Translations under genes and position numbers: made by a program
DNA from: Rhodoferax sp.
GTDB lineage: Bacteria; Pseudomonadota; Gammaproteobacteria; Burkholderiales; Burkholderiaceae_C
Length of the DNA stretch: 35,890 bases
Assembly (NCBI GenBank): GCA_020048795.1
Contig: JAIFMA010000039.1
Coordinates: 1-35,890, forward strand
Direction: 5' to 3'
Notes under the pieces: model-generated
The model's input: only the letters and a program-made list of their open reading frames with translations
What the model was told of the DNA's origin: nothing
Databases searched by the model: none
Part shown: piece after piece, positions 25,851-35,288 of the stretch
Position numbering within the stretch: position 1 is the stretch's first letter
Layout of the letters: the number at the start of each line of letters is the position of its first letter

Positions 25851-27060
25851 AAAAAGTGAGGTCGATTGGCGGCGCAGCCAGTCCACGATTTGATATGCGA
25901 GGATCGGGCCATGCACCAAGATTTCGCATCAATAAATCATCGCCCCACCAGCATTTGGGTTGCCCAGTGCTAGCGTCCATTACGCGAACCCGGCTGATAT
26001 CGATGCCCTCATCCAAAAGTATGCTGACGCACCGCTTCAGGTCATCGAGACTGGGCTTGTAGTGTCCACTCGAGTTGTCAATCGCAGACAAAACCCCGGG
26101 GGTGAGGACACCTGCACGTGCGTCCCAACCAATATGTAAACAGCCAGCACACACAACATCTGCGCCTGCAAGAATGGTGGAGTGGTTAAACTGTGCCACC
26201 TCAATCACTTGGTAGTTCACAGCATTTTTGCCCTGGCTTACCGCCTGGACTACCTTTCGCTTCTTGTCAAGAGAGTCGGTCACAACAAATAGATTGCCAT
26301 ATTTATCAATGGCATATGGGGCAAGACGATAGCCATTGAAATTTTTTATTGTCATGGAAATGAGATGGTCGTCGATGTCCTTGCACAAGTAATTTTCAAT
26401 AACGACCATATATTTCAGGCGCTCAATCTTGTTCAGAAATGTTACCTGCCTGCCGTGCATAACATCTTTCTCGCCTATGGCTATTTTCAAGAGTTTGTCC
26501 ATATCGGAAGACTGCAGTTTGTTGAACCCCTTTTTCTGCAATGCGAGGTAAGCCTTGTGTGGATTATCCCGCTCCATCTGCTCATGAACATTGCTCATTG
26601 AAACCGTCATTCCCGATGCTTTCCCGTGCGACAGGTACTGTTGACGTTCCATTGCGTATCCGGGGGCCAGACTCTTCAGGCCATGATGCAGATGTAGCCC
26701 GCCGCTTTTCTTGAGTTGATAATTTTCAAGCACAGTTCGCAGATTTGGAGTCAATATGGCAAGCTCTTCCAGTGCGGCAGTCTGCAGGTTCTGGATGTGC
26801 CCTTTGCGTCGCGCGAACAATTCGCCATCTGAAACCTTGCCCGCCTTGAGGGTGAGCCACCTGCCACACTCCTTCCACAAGTTGTAAAGTAATCGCTGAG
26901 CAACCAATGGCGGGCCATTCTTTTGCGTCCAATATGATTCAAGAGCAAGTAACACTTTTGCCATGTTGCTGCCATATCCCGATCCGACTGTGAAGCAGAT
27001 AATTTTTTTTACCAGAGGGGACGTGTTTGTCTTGAATGTGACTGGATCAGGGATTGGCAT
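25849..27060 (-). CDS. Uncharacterised 403-aa protein with C-terminal region resembling plant IQM-family proteins; T6SS-linked effector candidate
   Basis: Long ORF with stretch 'FNHSTILAGADVVCAGCLHIG...GVLSAIDNSSGHYKPSLDDLKRCVSILLDEGIDISRVRVMD', comparable to recalled IQM pattern 'FQHSSFLAGGATLAAG...GVL.AIW..SGHY.PTEENF.EF..FL.E..VDL..V'. Confidence 0.65.
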   Translation of the reverse strand: MPIPDPVTFKTNTSPLVKKIICFTVGSGYGSNMAKVLLALESYWTQKNGPPLVAQRLLYNLWKECGRWLTLKAGKVSDGELFARRKGHIQNLQTAALEELAILTPNLRTVLENYQLKKSGGLHLHHGLKSLAPGYAMERQQYLSHGKASGMTVSMSNVHEQMERDNPHKAYLALQKKGFNKLQSSDMDKLLKIAIGEKDVMHGRQVTFLNKIERLKYMVVIENYLCKDIDDHLISMTIKNFNGYRLAPYAIDKYGNLFVVTDSLDKKRKVVQAVSQGKNAVNYQVIEVAQFNHSTILAGADVVCAGCLHIGWDARAGVLTPGVLSAIDNSSGHYKPSLDDLKRCVSILLDEGIDISRVRVMDASTGQPKCWWGDDLLMRNLGAWPDPRISNRGLAAPPIDLTF

Positions 27061-27215
27061 TTTTTGCTCCGTTCGATCGATAAAAAAAGATTAAATAATC
27101 ACTGCAAGCTATAAAAAACACTTCGATGTTCAACAAAGTCGTGCTGCGGGCAAGGTCGAGTGTTGCGTTCATCAACCTGCGATGCCGGGTCTGATGCGGG
27201 TAAATTTCCTGTTCT

Positions 27216-27510
27216 TCAGACCGGTGCGATGATCTTCCAGTCGGTGCCGGTCACACGTTCGACGGCATCCCAGACCGTGACGGCATGGCACTTATACACA
27301 TGGGTACCGATCGACATAGCACTGTCGTTGAATGCCGCCCGCCAACTGCGCTTTGGCACCGGCGGGTCGTGGCGCTCGCACAAGGTGTCCCAGAGCGGTT
27401 GCGACGTTTTGATGAGGACACTCGTTAAAGTCGAGTAGGACGGTGTCGCCGTTGAGCACGATATTGCCGAGACCCCAGGTTCCAAACTTCACATTGGTAT
27501 AGATTGGCAT
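27216..27510 (-). pseudogene. Small gene apparently interrupted by a frameshift (unknown function)
   Basis: N-terminal half in ORF 27292..27510 (MPIYTNVKFGTWGLGNIVLNGDTVLLDFNE) and C-terminal half in the shifted ORF 27216..27485 (TSQPLWDTLCERHDPPVPKRSWRAAFNDSAMSIGTHVYKCHAVTVWDAVERVTGTDWKIIAPV). Confidence 0.45.
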
Positions 27511-27716
27511 GAATTTACTACATGGAATTGATTTGCGACAGATTCAATAACAACAGATGATTCATCGTAGCACGGCCTTTCATTTGCCTCATTGCCTGGC
27601 AGTCAGGACGGCACCATTGCGCAATGGCCGGATGTTCAGAACTTTTTACCTCATCTGCAAATGAACACCTTGGTCTTGCAAGCTTGAACGGCTCAGGGCC
27701 GACGCAGGCTACGGCC

Positions 27717-28259
27717 TCAGATTTGGCCCGGACTGTGACTCAACCGTTTGCTTAGACCGAGTAGGCGCACCGACACGGTGGCCCCGAGTGCCATGGCCAG
27801 TGTCAGTGCCACGGTTGGCTTTTCTTTGGACAAACGCGCAAAACGCTCCGGTGTCAGGCTCCAGACCTGGCAGGGCGTGGCGGCCTGAACCGTGGCACTG
27901 CGTTCTAAATGCGAAAAGAAAGAGGCTTCGCCGACCACCGATCCAGGCCCCAAATTAGCAATGTGAATTTGCCGTTGTACATCGATATAGTGAACCCTTA
28001 CTGTGCCCGACTCGATGAAATACAAAGTGCGGTCATAGGCGCCCTGGGTGGTCAGCAGATAGCCACGATCCAGTGATTCAGGTTCCAGATAGGGAGCCAG
28101 TACGTCCCACATTTCTTGCTCCATGAAATGCGCCATCGTGTCGATATCGTCGCTGCCGTTGCTGGCTATGGCAGCAATCAACCGGGAGAGGTCATGGTTC
28201 TTTGGTGTCAGAAATGGAATTTTCATATCAGCGGTAAGGTGTGAAAGAGTAGCTGGCAT
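27717..28259 (-). CDS. Cyclic nucleotide-binding domain protein without an evident DNA-binding domain
   Basis: GYLLTTQGAYDRTLYFIESGTVRVHYID...LGPGSVVGEASFFSHLERSATVQAATPCQVWSLTPERFARL; start may be the ATG at 28226. Confidence 0.82.
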   Translation of the reverse strand: MPATLSHLTADMKIPFLTPKNHDLSRLIAAIASNGSDDIDTMAHFMEQEMWDVLAPYLEPESLDRGYLLTTQGAYDRTLYFIESGTVRVHYIDVQRQIHIANLGPGSVVGEASFFSHLERSATVQAATPCQVWSLTPERFARLSKEKPTVALTLAMALGATVSVRLLGLSKRLSHSPGQI

Positions 28260-28571
28260 TGTAGGAACGATGCGGCATACCCGGGTTCACTATTTGCTTG
28301 CCCCCATGCCTTACATCGGGTGCCGCCGCATTGTTGCAGCCGGGTGCCCGGATGATCAAGTCTTCCTGGTTGCCTCGGCGGCGGTGGCAACACAGTTCTC
28401 GGCCATGACTAGGGCATTGCGGGGGGCTGGCTCGCCAGCTTTGGGCGCACTACAGCGTTGCAAATCACTTGTGCAGCAAAAGACACGCTGAACACGCCCT
28501 GGCATATCGTGCGCAGGCATTACTGGGCAGCGAACGCCATGATCTGTTCATTTATACAGTACCATCCCGTC

Positions 28572-29951
28572 ATGGCCAAAGAAAAAACTGTTTACGTTTG
28601 CTCCGACTGCGGCGGCACCAGCCCCAAGTGGCTAGGCAAGTGCCCGCACTGCAATGCCTGGAATACGCTGATTGAATCAGTGCCCGAGAGTAGCATCCCC
28701 AGCAAAAACCGCTTCACCTCATTGAGCAAAACCGCCGAGATTGCCATATTGGGTGATATCGACGCGGTAGACATGGCCCGTACCCCCACCGGCCATGACG
28801 AGCTCGACCGGGTGCTGGGCGGCGGCATGGTGGAAGGTGGCGTGGTGTTGATCGGGGGCGACCCCGGCATTGGCAAATCGACCCTGTTGTTGCAGGCACT
28901 TGACTCGCTGCAGCGCAGCGGTCAGCACACCCTGTATGTGACTGGCGAAGAAAGCGGTGCCCAAGTTGCCCTGCGCGCACGACGACTCGGCCTGAATGGC
29001 TCACAGGTGCGGGTGCTGGCCGAAATCCAGCTGGAAAAGATCCTGACCACACTGGAAACCACCCAGCCCGACATCGCCGTCATCGACTCGATTCAAACCG
29101 TGTATTCCGAACAGCTCAGCTCGGCACCTGGGTCAGTGGCGCAGGTGCGTGAATGCGCGGCCCATCTGACGCGTGCCGCCAAGGCCAGTGGTGTTTGCAT
29201 GGTGCTGGTTGGCCACGTCACCAAAGAGGGGGCACTGGCGGGTCCCCGGGTGCTGGAGCACATGGTCGATACCGTGCTGTATTTTGAAGGCGACACCCAC
29301 AGCAGTTTTCGGCTGGTGCGCGCCATCAAGAACCGTTTTGGCGCGGTCAACGAAATCGGCGTCTTTGCCATGACCGAAAAGGGGCTGAAGGGGGTCAGCA
29401 ACCCCAGCGCCATCTTCTTGAGTCAGCACGCCGAGCCCGTGCCCGGCAGCTGTGTGATGGTGACGCTGGAAGGCACGCGGCCGATGCTGGTGGAGATCCA
29501 GGCGCTGGTTGACAGCGGTGGCCCTAGTCCCAGACGCCTGAGTGTCGGCCTCGACCGCGACCGCCTGGCCATGTTGCTGGCCGTGCTGCATCGCCATGCG
29601 GGTGTGGCCTGCATGGACCAGGACGTGTTTGTCAACGCAGTGGGGGGGGTGCGCATCAGCGAGCCTGCCGCCGACCTGGCTGTGCTGCTGGCCATTACCT
29701 CCAGTTTGCGCGGCAAGCCGCTGCCCAAAGGTTTTTTCGCCTTTGGCGAAGTCGGCCTGGCCGGAGAAGTGCGCCCGGCCCCACGCGGTCAGGAACGGCT
29801 CAGGGAGGCCGCCAAACTGGGTTTCAGCGTGGCCGTGGTGCCCAAAGCCAATGCACCCAAAAACCCCCAGGCCCGGGAATTTGAAGGTCTGACCATTCAC
29901 TGCGTTGAGCGCGTCGAGCAGGCCATGGAAGTGGTGCGGGAGCTGGGCTGA
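28572..29951 (+). CDS. radA: DNA repair protein RadA (Sms)
   Basis: MAKEKTVYVCSDCGGTSPKWLGKCPHCNAWNTL zinc finger, Walker A GGDPGIGKSTLLLQ, KNRFGAVNEIGVFAM motif, Lon-like C-terminus. Confidence 0.98.
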   Translation: MAKEKTVYVCSDCGGTSPKWLGKCPHCNAWNTLIESVPESSIPSKNRFTSLSKTAEIAILGDIDAVDMARTPTGHDELDRVLGGGMVEGGVVLIGGDPGIGKSTLLLQALDSLQRSGQHTLYVTGEESGAQVALRARRLGLNGSQVRVLAEIQLEKILTTLETTQPDIAVIDSIQTVYSEQLSSAPGSVAQVRECAAHLTRAAKASGVCMVLVGHVTKEGALAGPRVLEHMVDTVLYFEGDTHSSFRLVRAIKNRFGAVNEIGVFAMTEKGLKGVSNPSAIFLSQHAEPVPGSCVMVTLEGTRPMLVEIQALVDSGGPSPRRLSVGLDRDRLAMLLAVLHRHAGVACMDQDVFVNAVGGVRISEPAADLAVLLAITSSLRGKPLPKGFFAFGEVGLAGEVRPAPRGQERLREAAKLGFSVAVVPKANAPKNPQAREFEGLTIHCVERVEQAMEVVRELG

Positions 29952-30242
29952 TGGGGCCGGATTGGCATATCGATGTTTAACTTCTGACATGGGTCAACAA
30001 TTTGCTGATGGCGGCTTGCTGTCATAAAATTGAGCCAACCCGCCTGTTCCGATCACAGTACAACTTTTAAGGGATGCAGGAATTGCAAATGTTCCGTTGA
30101 TGGCGAGTGCGGACGGGATCCAGTGCCAGGCGCAACACGCGAAGTTTAGCCAGCTAAACGAGCGGATTGCAACCACGCCATGCACCCGTCAGTGCCGCAG
30201 AAATGGGATATTTGTGATTTCCGCACCCCCAAGCCAGTCAAG

Positions 30243-30288
30243 GCCGAGCCTGCACCCTGCGGAGTGATCGGCTCGGCGCGTTGCGCCG
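30243..30288 (+). promoter_or_regulatory. Overlapping alternative hairpins in the leader of the CoA-transferase gene
   Basis: GCCGAGCC 30243-30250 / GGCTCGGC 30270-30277 versus CGGCGC 30274-30279 / GCGCCG 30283-30288; the two stems share bases 30274-30277. Confidence 0.3.
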
Positions 30289-30362
30289 CTGCCACGTCGT
30301 TGGCAATGCTGTATTGCCTATCCGGGGAGACTTTCCCAACTTGCAACCCAGGAGGCTGAAGC

Positions 30363-31709
30363 ATGACACATCGTGACCAGGACCAGTACCGCCAAAAACT
30401 TGGCTCGGCCGACCAGGCTGCCGCTCTGATCAGGTCGGGCGACACCGTCTTCATGGGCGAGTTTGCCCAAAATGTCGAAGCGGTTGACGCGGCCCTTGCC
30501 TTGAGAAAGAACGATCTCAAGGACGTGATCCTGATCACCACGACCCGCGCCAAACCCCTGAAGTGTGTCGAAGCCGATCCGGGCAGGCAGTCATTTACCT
30601 GGAACGACTGGCATTTTTCTGGACTGGGCCGCAAGTACGGTGAGCGCGGCCTGGCCAGTTACATCCCGCTGTGTTACCACCAGGGTCCGCAAAACATTAG
30701 CTGGTACGAGGCACCTGATGTCGCCGTGGTGCAGGTCACCCCCATGGATGCGAATGGTTTTTTCAACTTCTCGACCAGTTGCTCCATGACCCCGGCCTAT
30801 TGCCGCAAGGCCAGGAAGGTCGTCGTCGAGGTGAACACCCAGGCACCGCGGTGTCTGGGAGGCCAGGACGAATCCATTCACATCTCACGGGTTGACCTAG
30901 TGGTCCAGGGGCCCAACACCCCCTTGCTGCAACTGCCTGAGACCCACTTAAGTGAAACTGACCGGATGATCGCCAGACACGTCATGGAGCTTCTGGAGGA
31001 CGGCTCGACCATCCAGCTCGGCATTGGGGCACTGCCCAACATCGTCGGGGCGATGATCGCGCAAAGCGGCCTGAAAGACCTCGGCGTACACACCGAGATG
31101 CTGGCAGACTCCTATGTTGACATGTACCTCGCCGGGCGCATTACCGGCAAGCGCAAGTCTATTGACTGCGGCAAGATGGTCTACACCTTCGCGATGGGCT
31201 CACAGAAGCTTTACGACTTCCTTGACAACAACCCGGCGGCAGCGATCTTCCCGGCGTCGTACACCAACGATCCCTGCGTCATTGGCCGCAACCCCAAGGT
31301 CGTCGCCATCAATAACGCCATCGAAATCGACCTGTTTACGCAAGTTGCCAGCGAGTCGGCGGGGTTTCGCCAAATCTCGGGGACCGGAGGGCAGCTCGAC
31401 TTCATTCTGGGGGCCTACAAGTCTGAGGGGGGCAAGGGTCTCATCTGCATCAACTCGACCTTCAGGAAGAAGGATGGAGCCATCGGCTCACGCATCGTGC
31501 CAACGCTGTCGCCCGGCACCATCGTGACCTGCCCCCGCTCGCTGGTGCACTATGTCGTGACCGAGTTCGGTTATGCGCAGATGAAGGCCAAGTCGACCTG
31601 GCAACGGGCTGAAGCGCTGATCAATATCGCTCATCCTGATTTCAAGGATCAATTGGTGGCGCAAGCACAGGCCATGGGTGTCTGGCGGCATTCCAACAAA
31701 ATCTTGTAG
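30363..31709 (+). CDS. Acetyl-CoA hydrolase/transferase family protein (4-hydroxybutyrate CoA-transferase-like)
   Basis: YRQKLGSADQAAALIRSGDTVFMGEF...TEMLADSYVDMYLAGRITGKRKSIDCGKMVYTFAMGSQKLYDFLDNNP...SGTGGQLDFILGAYKSEGGKGLI; RBS-like AGGAGG upstream. Confidence 0.92.
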   Translation: MTHRDQDQYRQKLGSADQAAALIRSGDTVFMGEFAQNVEAVDAALALRKNDLKDVILITTTRAKPLKCVEADPGRQSFTWNDWHFSGLGRKYGERGLASYIPLCYHQGPQNISWYEAPDVAVVQVTPMDANGFFNFSTSCSMTPAYCRKARKVVVEVNTQAPRCLGGQDESIHISRVDLVVQGPNTPLLQLPETHLSETDRMIARHVMELLEDGSTIQLGIGALPNIVGAMIAQSGLKDLGVHTEMLADSYVDMYLAGRITGKRKSIDCGKMVYTFAMGSQKLYDFLDNNPAAAIFPASYTNDPCVIGRNPKVVAINNAIEIDLFTQVASESAGFRQISGTGGQLDFILGAYKSEGGKGLICINSTFRKKDGAIGSRIVPTLSPGTIVTCPRSLVHYVVTEFGYAQMKAKSTWQRAEALINIAHPDFKDQLVAQAQAMGVWRHSNKIL

Positions 31710-31845
31710 CCAGTGACCCCGGGCTCGGCGATGAATGCGACCCACACGCACACCGTCACCCGCGCCGGCCCGCCCGGTTACGGACCTGAGCCTGGGTGGG
31801 CTATGCTTGCCCGATTGCAGCCCCGCAAAATTTGACAGCACTTCC

Positions 31846-32679
31846 ATGTTCACCGCGAATTGGCCATCCACCTCATCAAGACTTCAAGGTCCGGCAGCCA
31901 TGTTGCTGGCAGCTGGTCGTGGCGAGCGCATGCGCCCGCTCACCGATACCTGCCCCAAACCGCTGTTACCCGTTCACGGCAAACCACTGCTGCAGTGGCA
32001 TCTGGAAGCGCTGCTACGCGGTGGGTTCCATCGCGTCGTCCTCAACACGGCGTGGCTGGGGCCGAAGATCGAACAGCATTTTGGGAGTATTTTCCCGGTC
32101 CAGCCCTTATCAGATAAGCACAAGCAGCTATTAAATACAGAGCAATTGCAGATCCGATATTCCCACGAAGGACGTGACTTTGGCGCGGCACTGGAGACCG
32201 CAGGTGGCATCTGCCGGGCCCTGCCCTTGCTGTGCCCGGCGTCAGGGTCGGTCTGTGATGACGTGTTCTGGGTGCTGGCCGGTGACGTGTTTGCGCCAGA
32301 CTTCGCTTTTACCCAGGCGGCGCTAGAGCACTTTGCAGCCAGTGGCAAGCTGGCCCATGTGTGGCTGGTGCCCAACCCCGAGCACAACCCGCGGGGCGAT
32401 TTCGCACTTGAGGCTGAGTCGGGGTTGGCGCTGAACCTGCCAGCGGATGACCCCCGGCCACGTTTCACCTATTCCACCATTGGCCTGTACCGGCGTGCCC
32501 TTTTTGAGCCGCCCTGGTGTGCCATTGCGCCAGGTAACCCATATGGCGAACGGGCAGCACTGGCGCCGCTGCTGCGCGCTGCGATGGATCAGGGCCAGGT
32601 GACTGCCGAGCTCTACTGCGCAGCCTGGACCGATGTCGGCACACCCGAACGGCTGGCACAGCTCAACCGCACCCACTGA
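31846..32679 (+). CDS. murU: Nucleotidyltransferase family protein, MurU-like (MurNAc-1-phosphate uridylyltransferase)
   Basis: AMLLAAGRGERMRPLTDTCPKPLLPVHGKPLLQWHLEALLRGGFHRVVLNTAWLGPKIEQHFG...YSHEGRDFGAALETAGGI; N-terminal start uncertain. Confidence 0.82.
   Translation: MFTANWPSTSSRLQGPAAMLLAAGRGERMRPLTDTCPKPLLPVHGKPLLQWHLEALLRGGFHRVVLNTAWLGPKIEQHFGSIFPVQPLSDKHKQLLNTEQLQIRYSHEGRDFGAALETAGGICRALPLLCPASGSVCDDVFWVLAGDVFAPDFAFTQAALEHFAASGKLAHVWLVPNPEHNPRGDFALEAESGLALNLPADDPRPRFTYSTIGLYRRALFEPPWCAIAPGNPYGERAALAPLLRAAMDQGQVTAELYCAAWTDVGTPERLAQLNRTH
32099..32131 (+). repeat. Dispersed REP-like repeat, copy B, inside the murU-like CDS
   Basis: TCCAGCCCTTATCAGATAAGCACAAGCAGCTAT; 27/33 match to copy A; read in frame as ~'QPLSDKHKQLL'. 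Confidence 0.6.
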
Positions 32680-32824
32680 TTTCATTGCCTGATCATTGGT
32701 GTCCAGGAGTCCGCAGGCCATGCGACGCAACAACGACACGCATGATTCAGAAAGGCAATGACATCACAATAGCGTCCTTGTCCGCACCATGCGGCCCCAC
32801 TATGGACCCCCCCTGGAAGCCCCA

Positions 32825-34219
32825 ATGACCACTGCAAACACCAAGCTCTACGCCCAGCGCCGCGCCACGCTGGCTCAACGCATCGGCCCAGCCGGCATCG
32901 CCATCATTCCCACCGCGCCCGAGCATCAGCGCAACCGCGACAGCGATTTTGCGTTCCGCCACGACAGCTACTTTTACTACCTGAGCGGTTTTAGTGAACC
33001 CAAAGCCTGGCTGGTGATCACCGGCGATGGCCGCTGCACATTGTTTTGCCAGGCCAAGGACCGCGAACGCGAGATCTGGGACGGGCTGCGCCTTGGCCCT
33101 GAGGCGGCACCCCAGGCCATCGGCGTCACCGAGGCGTTTTCGAGCGCCGAGCTCGATACCCGGCTGCCGGCCCTGCTAGACGGTCGGGAGGCCGTCTGGT
33201 ACCCCTTTGCCACCCACAAGGGTCTGGAAACCCGCATCGACGGCTGGTTGGGTAGCCTGCGCGCCCGGGTACGCTACGGCACGCTGGCACCTGAGCAACA
33301 GCGTGACCTGTGCAGCGTGCTCGACGAGATGCGATTGTTCAAGGACGCCCATGAGCAAGACGTGATGCGCCGCGCCGCCAGGATCAGCGCCGGCGCCCAT
33401 GTGCGCGCCATGCAGCGCTGTGCCGGCATGATCCGCACTGGCCAGGAAGTGCGTGAATACCACCTGGATGCCGAATTGCTGCACGAGTTTCGCCTGCACG
33501 GCTCGCAGTACCCGGCCTATGGCTCGATCGTGGCCGCCGGTGGCAACGCCTGTGTGCTGCATTACCGCGCCGATGCCGGACGGGTACCCAGTGGCGAGCT
33601 GGTGCTGATTGATGCCGGCTGCGAGCTCGATGGTTATGCCAGCGACATCACCCGTACTTTCCCGGCCAACGGCGTGTTTACCGGCCCCCAGCGCACACTT
33701 TATGAACTGGTGCTGGCGTCACAAGACGCTGCCATCGCCGCTACCCAAGCCGGCGCGCGTTTCACCGATCCCCACGATGCCACCGTGAAAGTGCTGGCGC
33801 AGGGCATGCTCGATGTCGGGCTGCTGGACAAAAACAAGGTCGGCGGTGTTGAGGATGTGATCGAGACCCGCGCCTATTTTCAGTTCTACATGCACCGCAC
33901 CGGCCATTGGATTGGCATGGATGTACACGACTGCGGGGCCTACACCGAACCCAGCGAAATTGGCCAGATCAGCACCCGCAAAGACGCCCTGACCGGTGAC
34001 TTGATCAAAGACCGGCCAGCGCGCATTCTGCGAGCCGGCATGGCGCTGACGATTGAGCCCGGCATTTATGTGCGCCCGGCAGCGGGTGTGCCCGAGCAGT
34101 TTCACAACATCGGTATCCGCATTGAAGACGATGCCATCGTGACTGACACCGGCTGCGAACTGATCACCCGCGATGTGCCGGTGCGCGTGGCCGAGATCGA
34201 AGCGCTGATGCGCGCCTGA
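32825..34219 (+). CDS. pepP: Xaa-Pro aminopeptidase (PepP, M24 family)
   Basis: YAQRRATLAQRIGPAGIAIIPTAPEHQRNRDSDFAFRHDSYFYYLSGFSEP...LVLIDAGCELDGYASDITRTFPANG...HRTGHWIGMDVHDCG. Confidence 0.96.
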   Translation: MTTANTKLYAQRRATLAQRIGPAGIAIIPTAPEHQRNRDSDFAFRHDSYFYYLSGFSEPKAWLVITGDGRCTLFCQAKDREREIWDGLRLGPEAAPQAIGVTEAFSSAELDTRLPALLDGREAVWYPFATHKGLETRIDGWLGSLRARVRYGTLAPEQQRDLCSVLDEMRLFKDAHEQDVMRRAARISAGAHVRAMQRCAGMIRTGQEVREYHLDAELLHEFRLHGSQYPAYGSIVAAGGNACVLHYRADAGRVPSGELVLIDAGCELDGYASDITRTFPANGVFTGPQRTLYELVLASQDAAIAATQAGARFTDPHDATVKVLAQGMLDVGLLDKNKVGGVEDVIETRAYFQFYMHRTGHWIGMDVHDCGAYTEPSEIGQISTRKDALTGDLIKDRPARILRAGMALTIEPGIYVRPAAGVPEQFHNIGIRIEDDAIVTDTGCELITRDVPVRVAEIEALMRA

Positions 34220-34230
34220 AACGCCGCGCC

Positions 34231-35049
34231 ATGCCGACCAAGCTGGATCAGCCCGCTGCCCGCGATGGCGAGGGCAAAAACGGTGTTCAGTCACTGGAGA
34301 TTGGCATGGCCATCCTGCGCGCCATCAGCAGCGGTCACCGGGCCATGATGCTCAAGGACATTGCCGCCGCCGCTGACATGCCGGCCTCCAAAGTGCACCG
34401 CTACATTGTCAGCCTGGTGCGCTCCGGGCTGGTGGAGCAGGACCCCGCCACCTCACGTTACGACCTGGGCCCGTTTGCGCTGAGCCTGGGCCTGGTGGCA
34501 GTGGACCGCCTCGACCGCGTCAAACTGGGCCTGGCGGCCATCGCCGACCTGCGCGATGAGATCAACCAGACCACGGCGCTGGCGATCTGGAGTGACAACG
34601 GCCCGGTCATCATCCGCTCGGTGCGCCCGTACCGTCCGATCACGGTCAATGTGGTTACCGGCACGGCCCTGCACTTGCTGACATCGGCCAGTGGGCGGGT
34701 CTATGCGGCCTGGTTACCCCGGGCCACCACTCAGTTGCGCATCAGCCGCGAGCAGGCGACCCTGTCGCTGCCCGAGACGCTGAAAACTGCCAGCGGGGTG
34801 GATGCCATGCTGAGCCAGGTGCGCCAGGATGGCGTCTCGACGGTGGTGGACTACCACCTGGTGCCCGGCGTAGCGGCGGCGGCGGCTCCGGTGTTCAATT
34901 TCAAAAACGACATCACCCTGTCCATCCTGGCGATCGGCGTCAAGGACATGATTGACCTGTCACTGGACGGCCCGGTGATCAACGCTCTCAAAGGTTCGGC
35001 GCAGGCTTTGTCGATGCGCCTGGGATATGCTGGTGGGCAAAGGGTTTAA
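34231..35049 (+). CDS. IclR family transcriptional regulator
   Basis: VQSLEIGMAILRAISSGHRAMMLKDIAAAADMPASKVHRYIVSLVRSGLVEQDPATSRYDLGPFALSLGLVAV. Confidence 0.95.
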   Translation: MPTKLDQPAARDGEGKNGVQSLEIGMAILRAISSGHRAMMLKDIAAAADMPASKVHRYIVSLVRSGLVEQDPATSRYDLGPFALSLGLVAVDRLDRVKLGLAAIADLRDEINQTTALAIWSDNGPVIIRSVRPYRPITVNVVTGTALHLLTSASGRVYAAWLPRATTQLRISREQATLSLPETLKTASGVDAMLSQVRQDGVSTVVDYHLVPGVAAAAAPVFNFKNDITLSILAIGVKDMIDLSLDGPVINALKGSAQALSMRLGYAGGQRV

Positions 35050-35288
35050 GTACAGCCCTTTATCAGCTTGATCTTTGTGCTCTTCAAACCATAGCAATAA
35101 TTCAATAACTGACGCTTTTTTGATTCGGGAAAACACCTATGAATATCGATTGACAGAATTGATTCCATATTTCAGAATTCGTCCGTCCAACAAAGAGACC
35201 CTTTCAAGGGCTCAAACAACAGGAGATATGTCATGGTGCAGTGGTCAACCCACACGGGCTTGATGGAGTCTGCGGCCCGGAGCGTCTG

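Noticed and set aside
29133-29990. 285-aa minus-strand ORF
   Set aside because: Antisense to radA, whose + strand product is unambiguous; long antisense ORFs are expected in GC-rich genes.
30144-30159. Palindrome GTTTAGC-CA-GCTAAAC upstream of the CoA-transferase gene
   Set aside because: Short and isolated, no terminator tract or clear operator context; insufficient to call a feature.
33719-34294. 191-aa minus-strand ORF
   Set aside because: Antisense to pepP; low-complexity composition typical of shadow ORFs.
35052-35098. Possible third copy of the REP-like repeat (ACAGCCCTTTATCAG...)
   Set aside because: Only the first ~14 nt resemble copies A/B; the stem and tail do not match.
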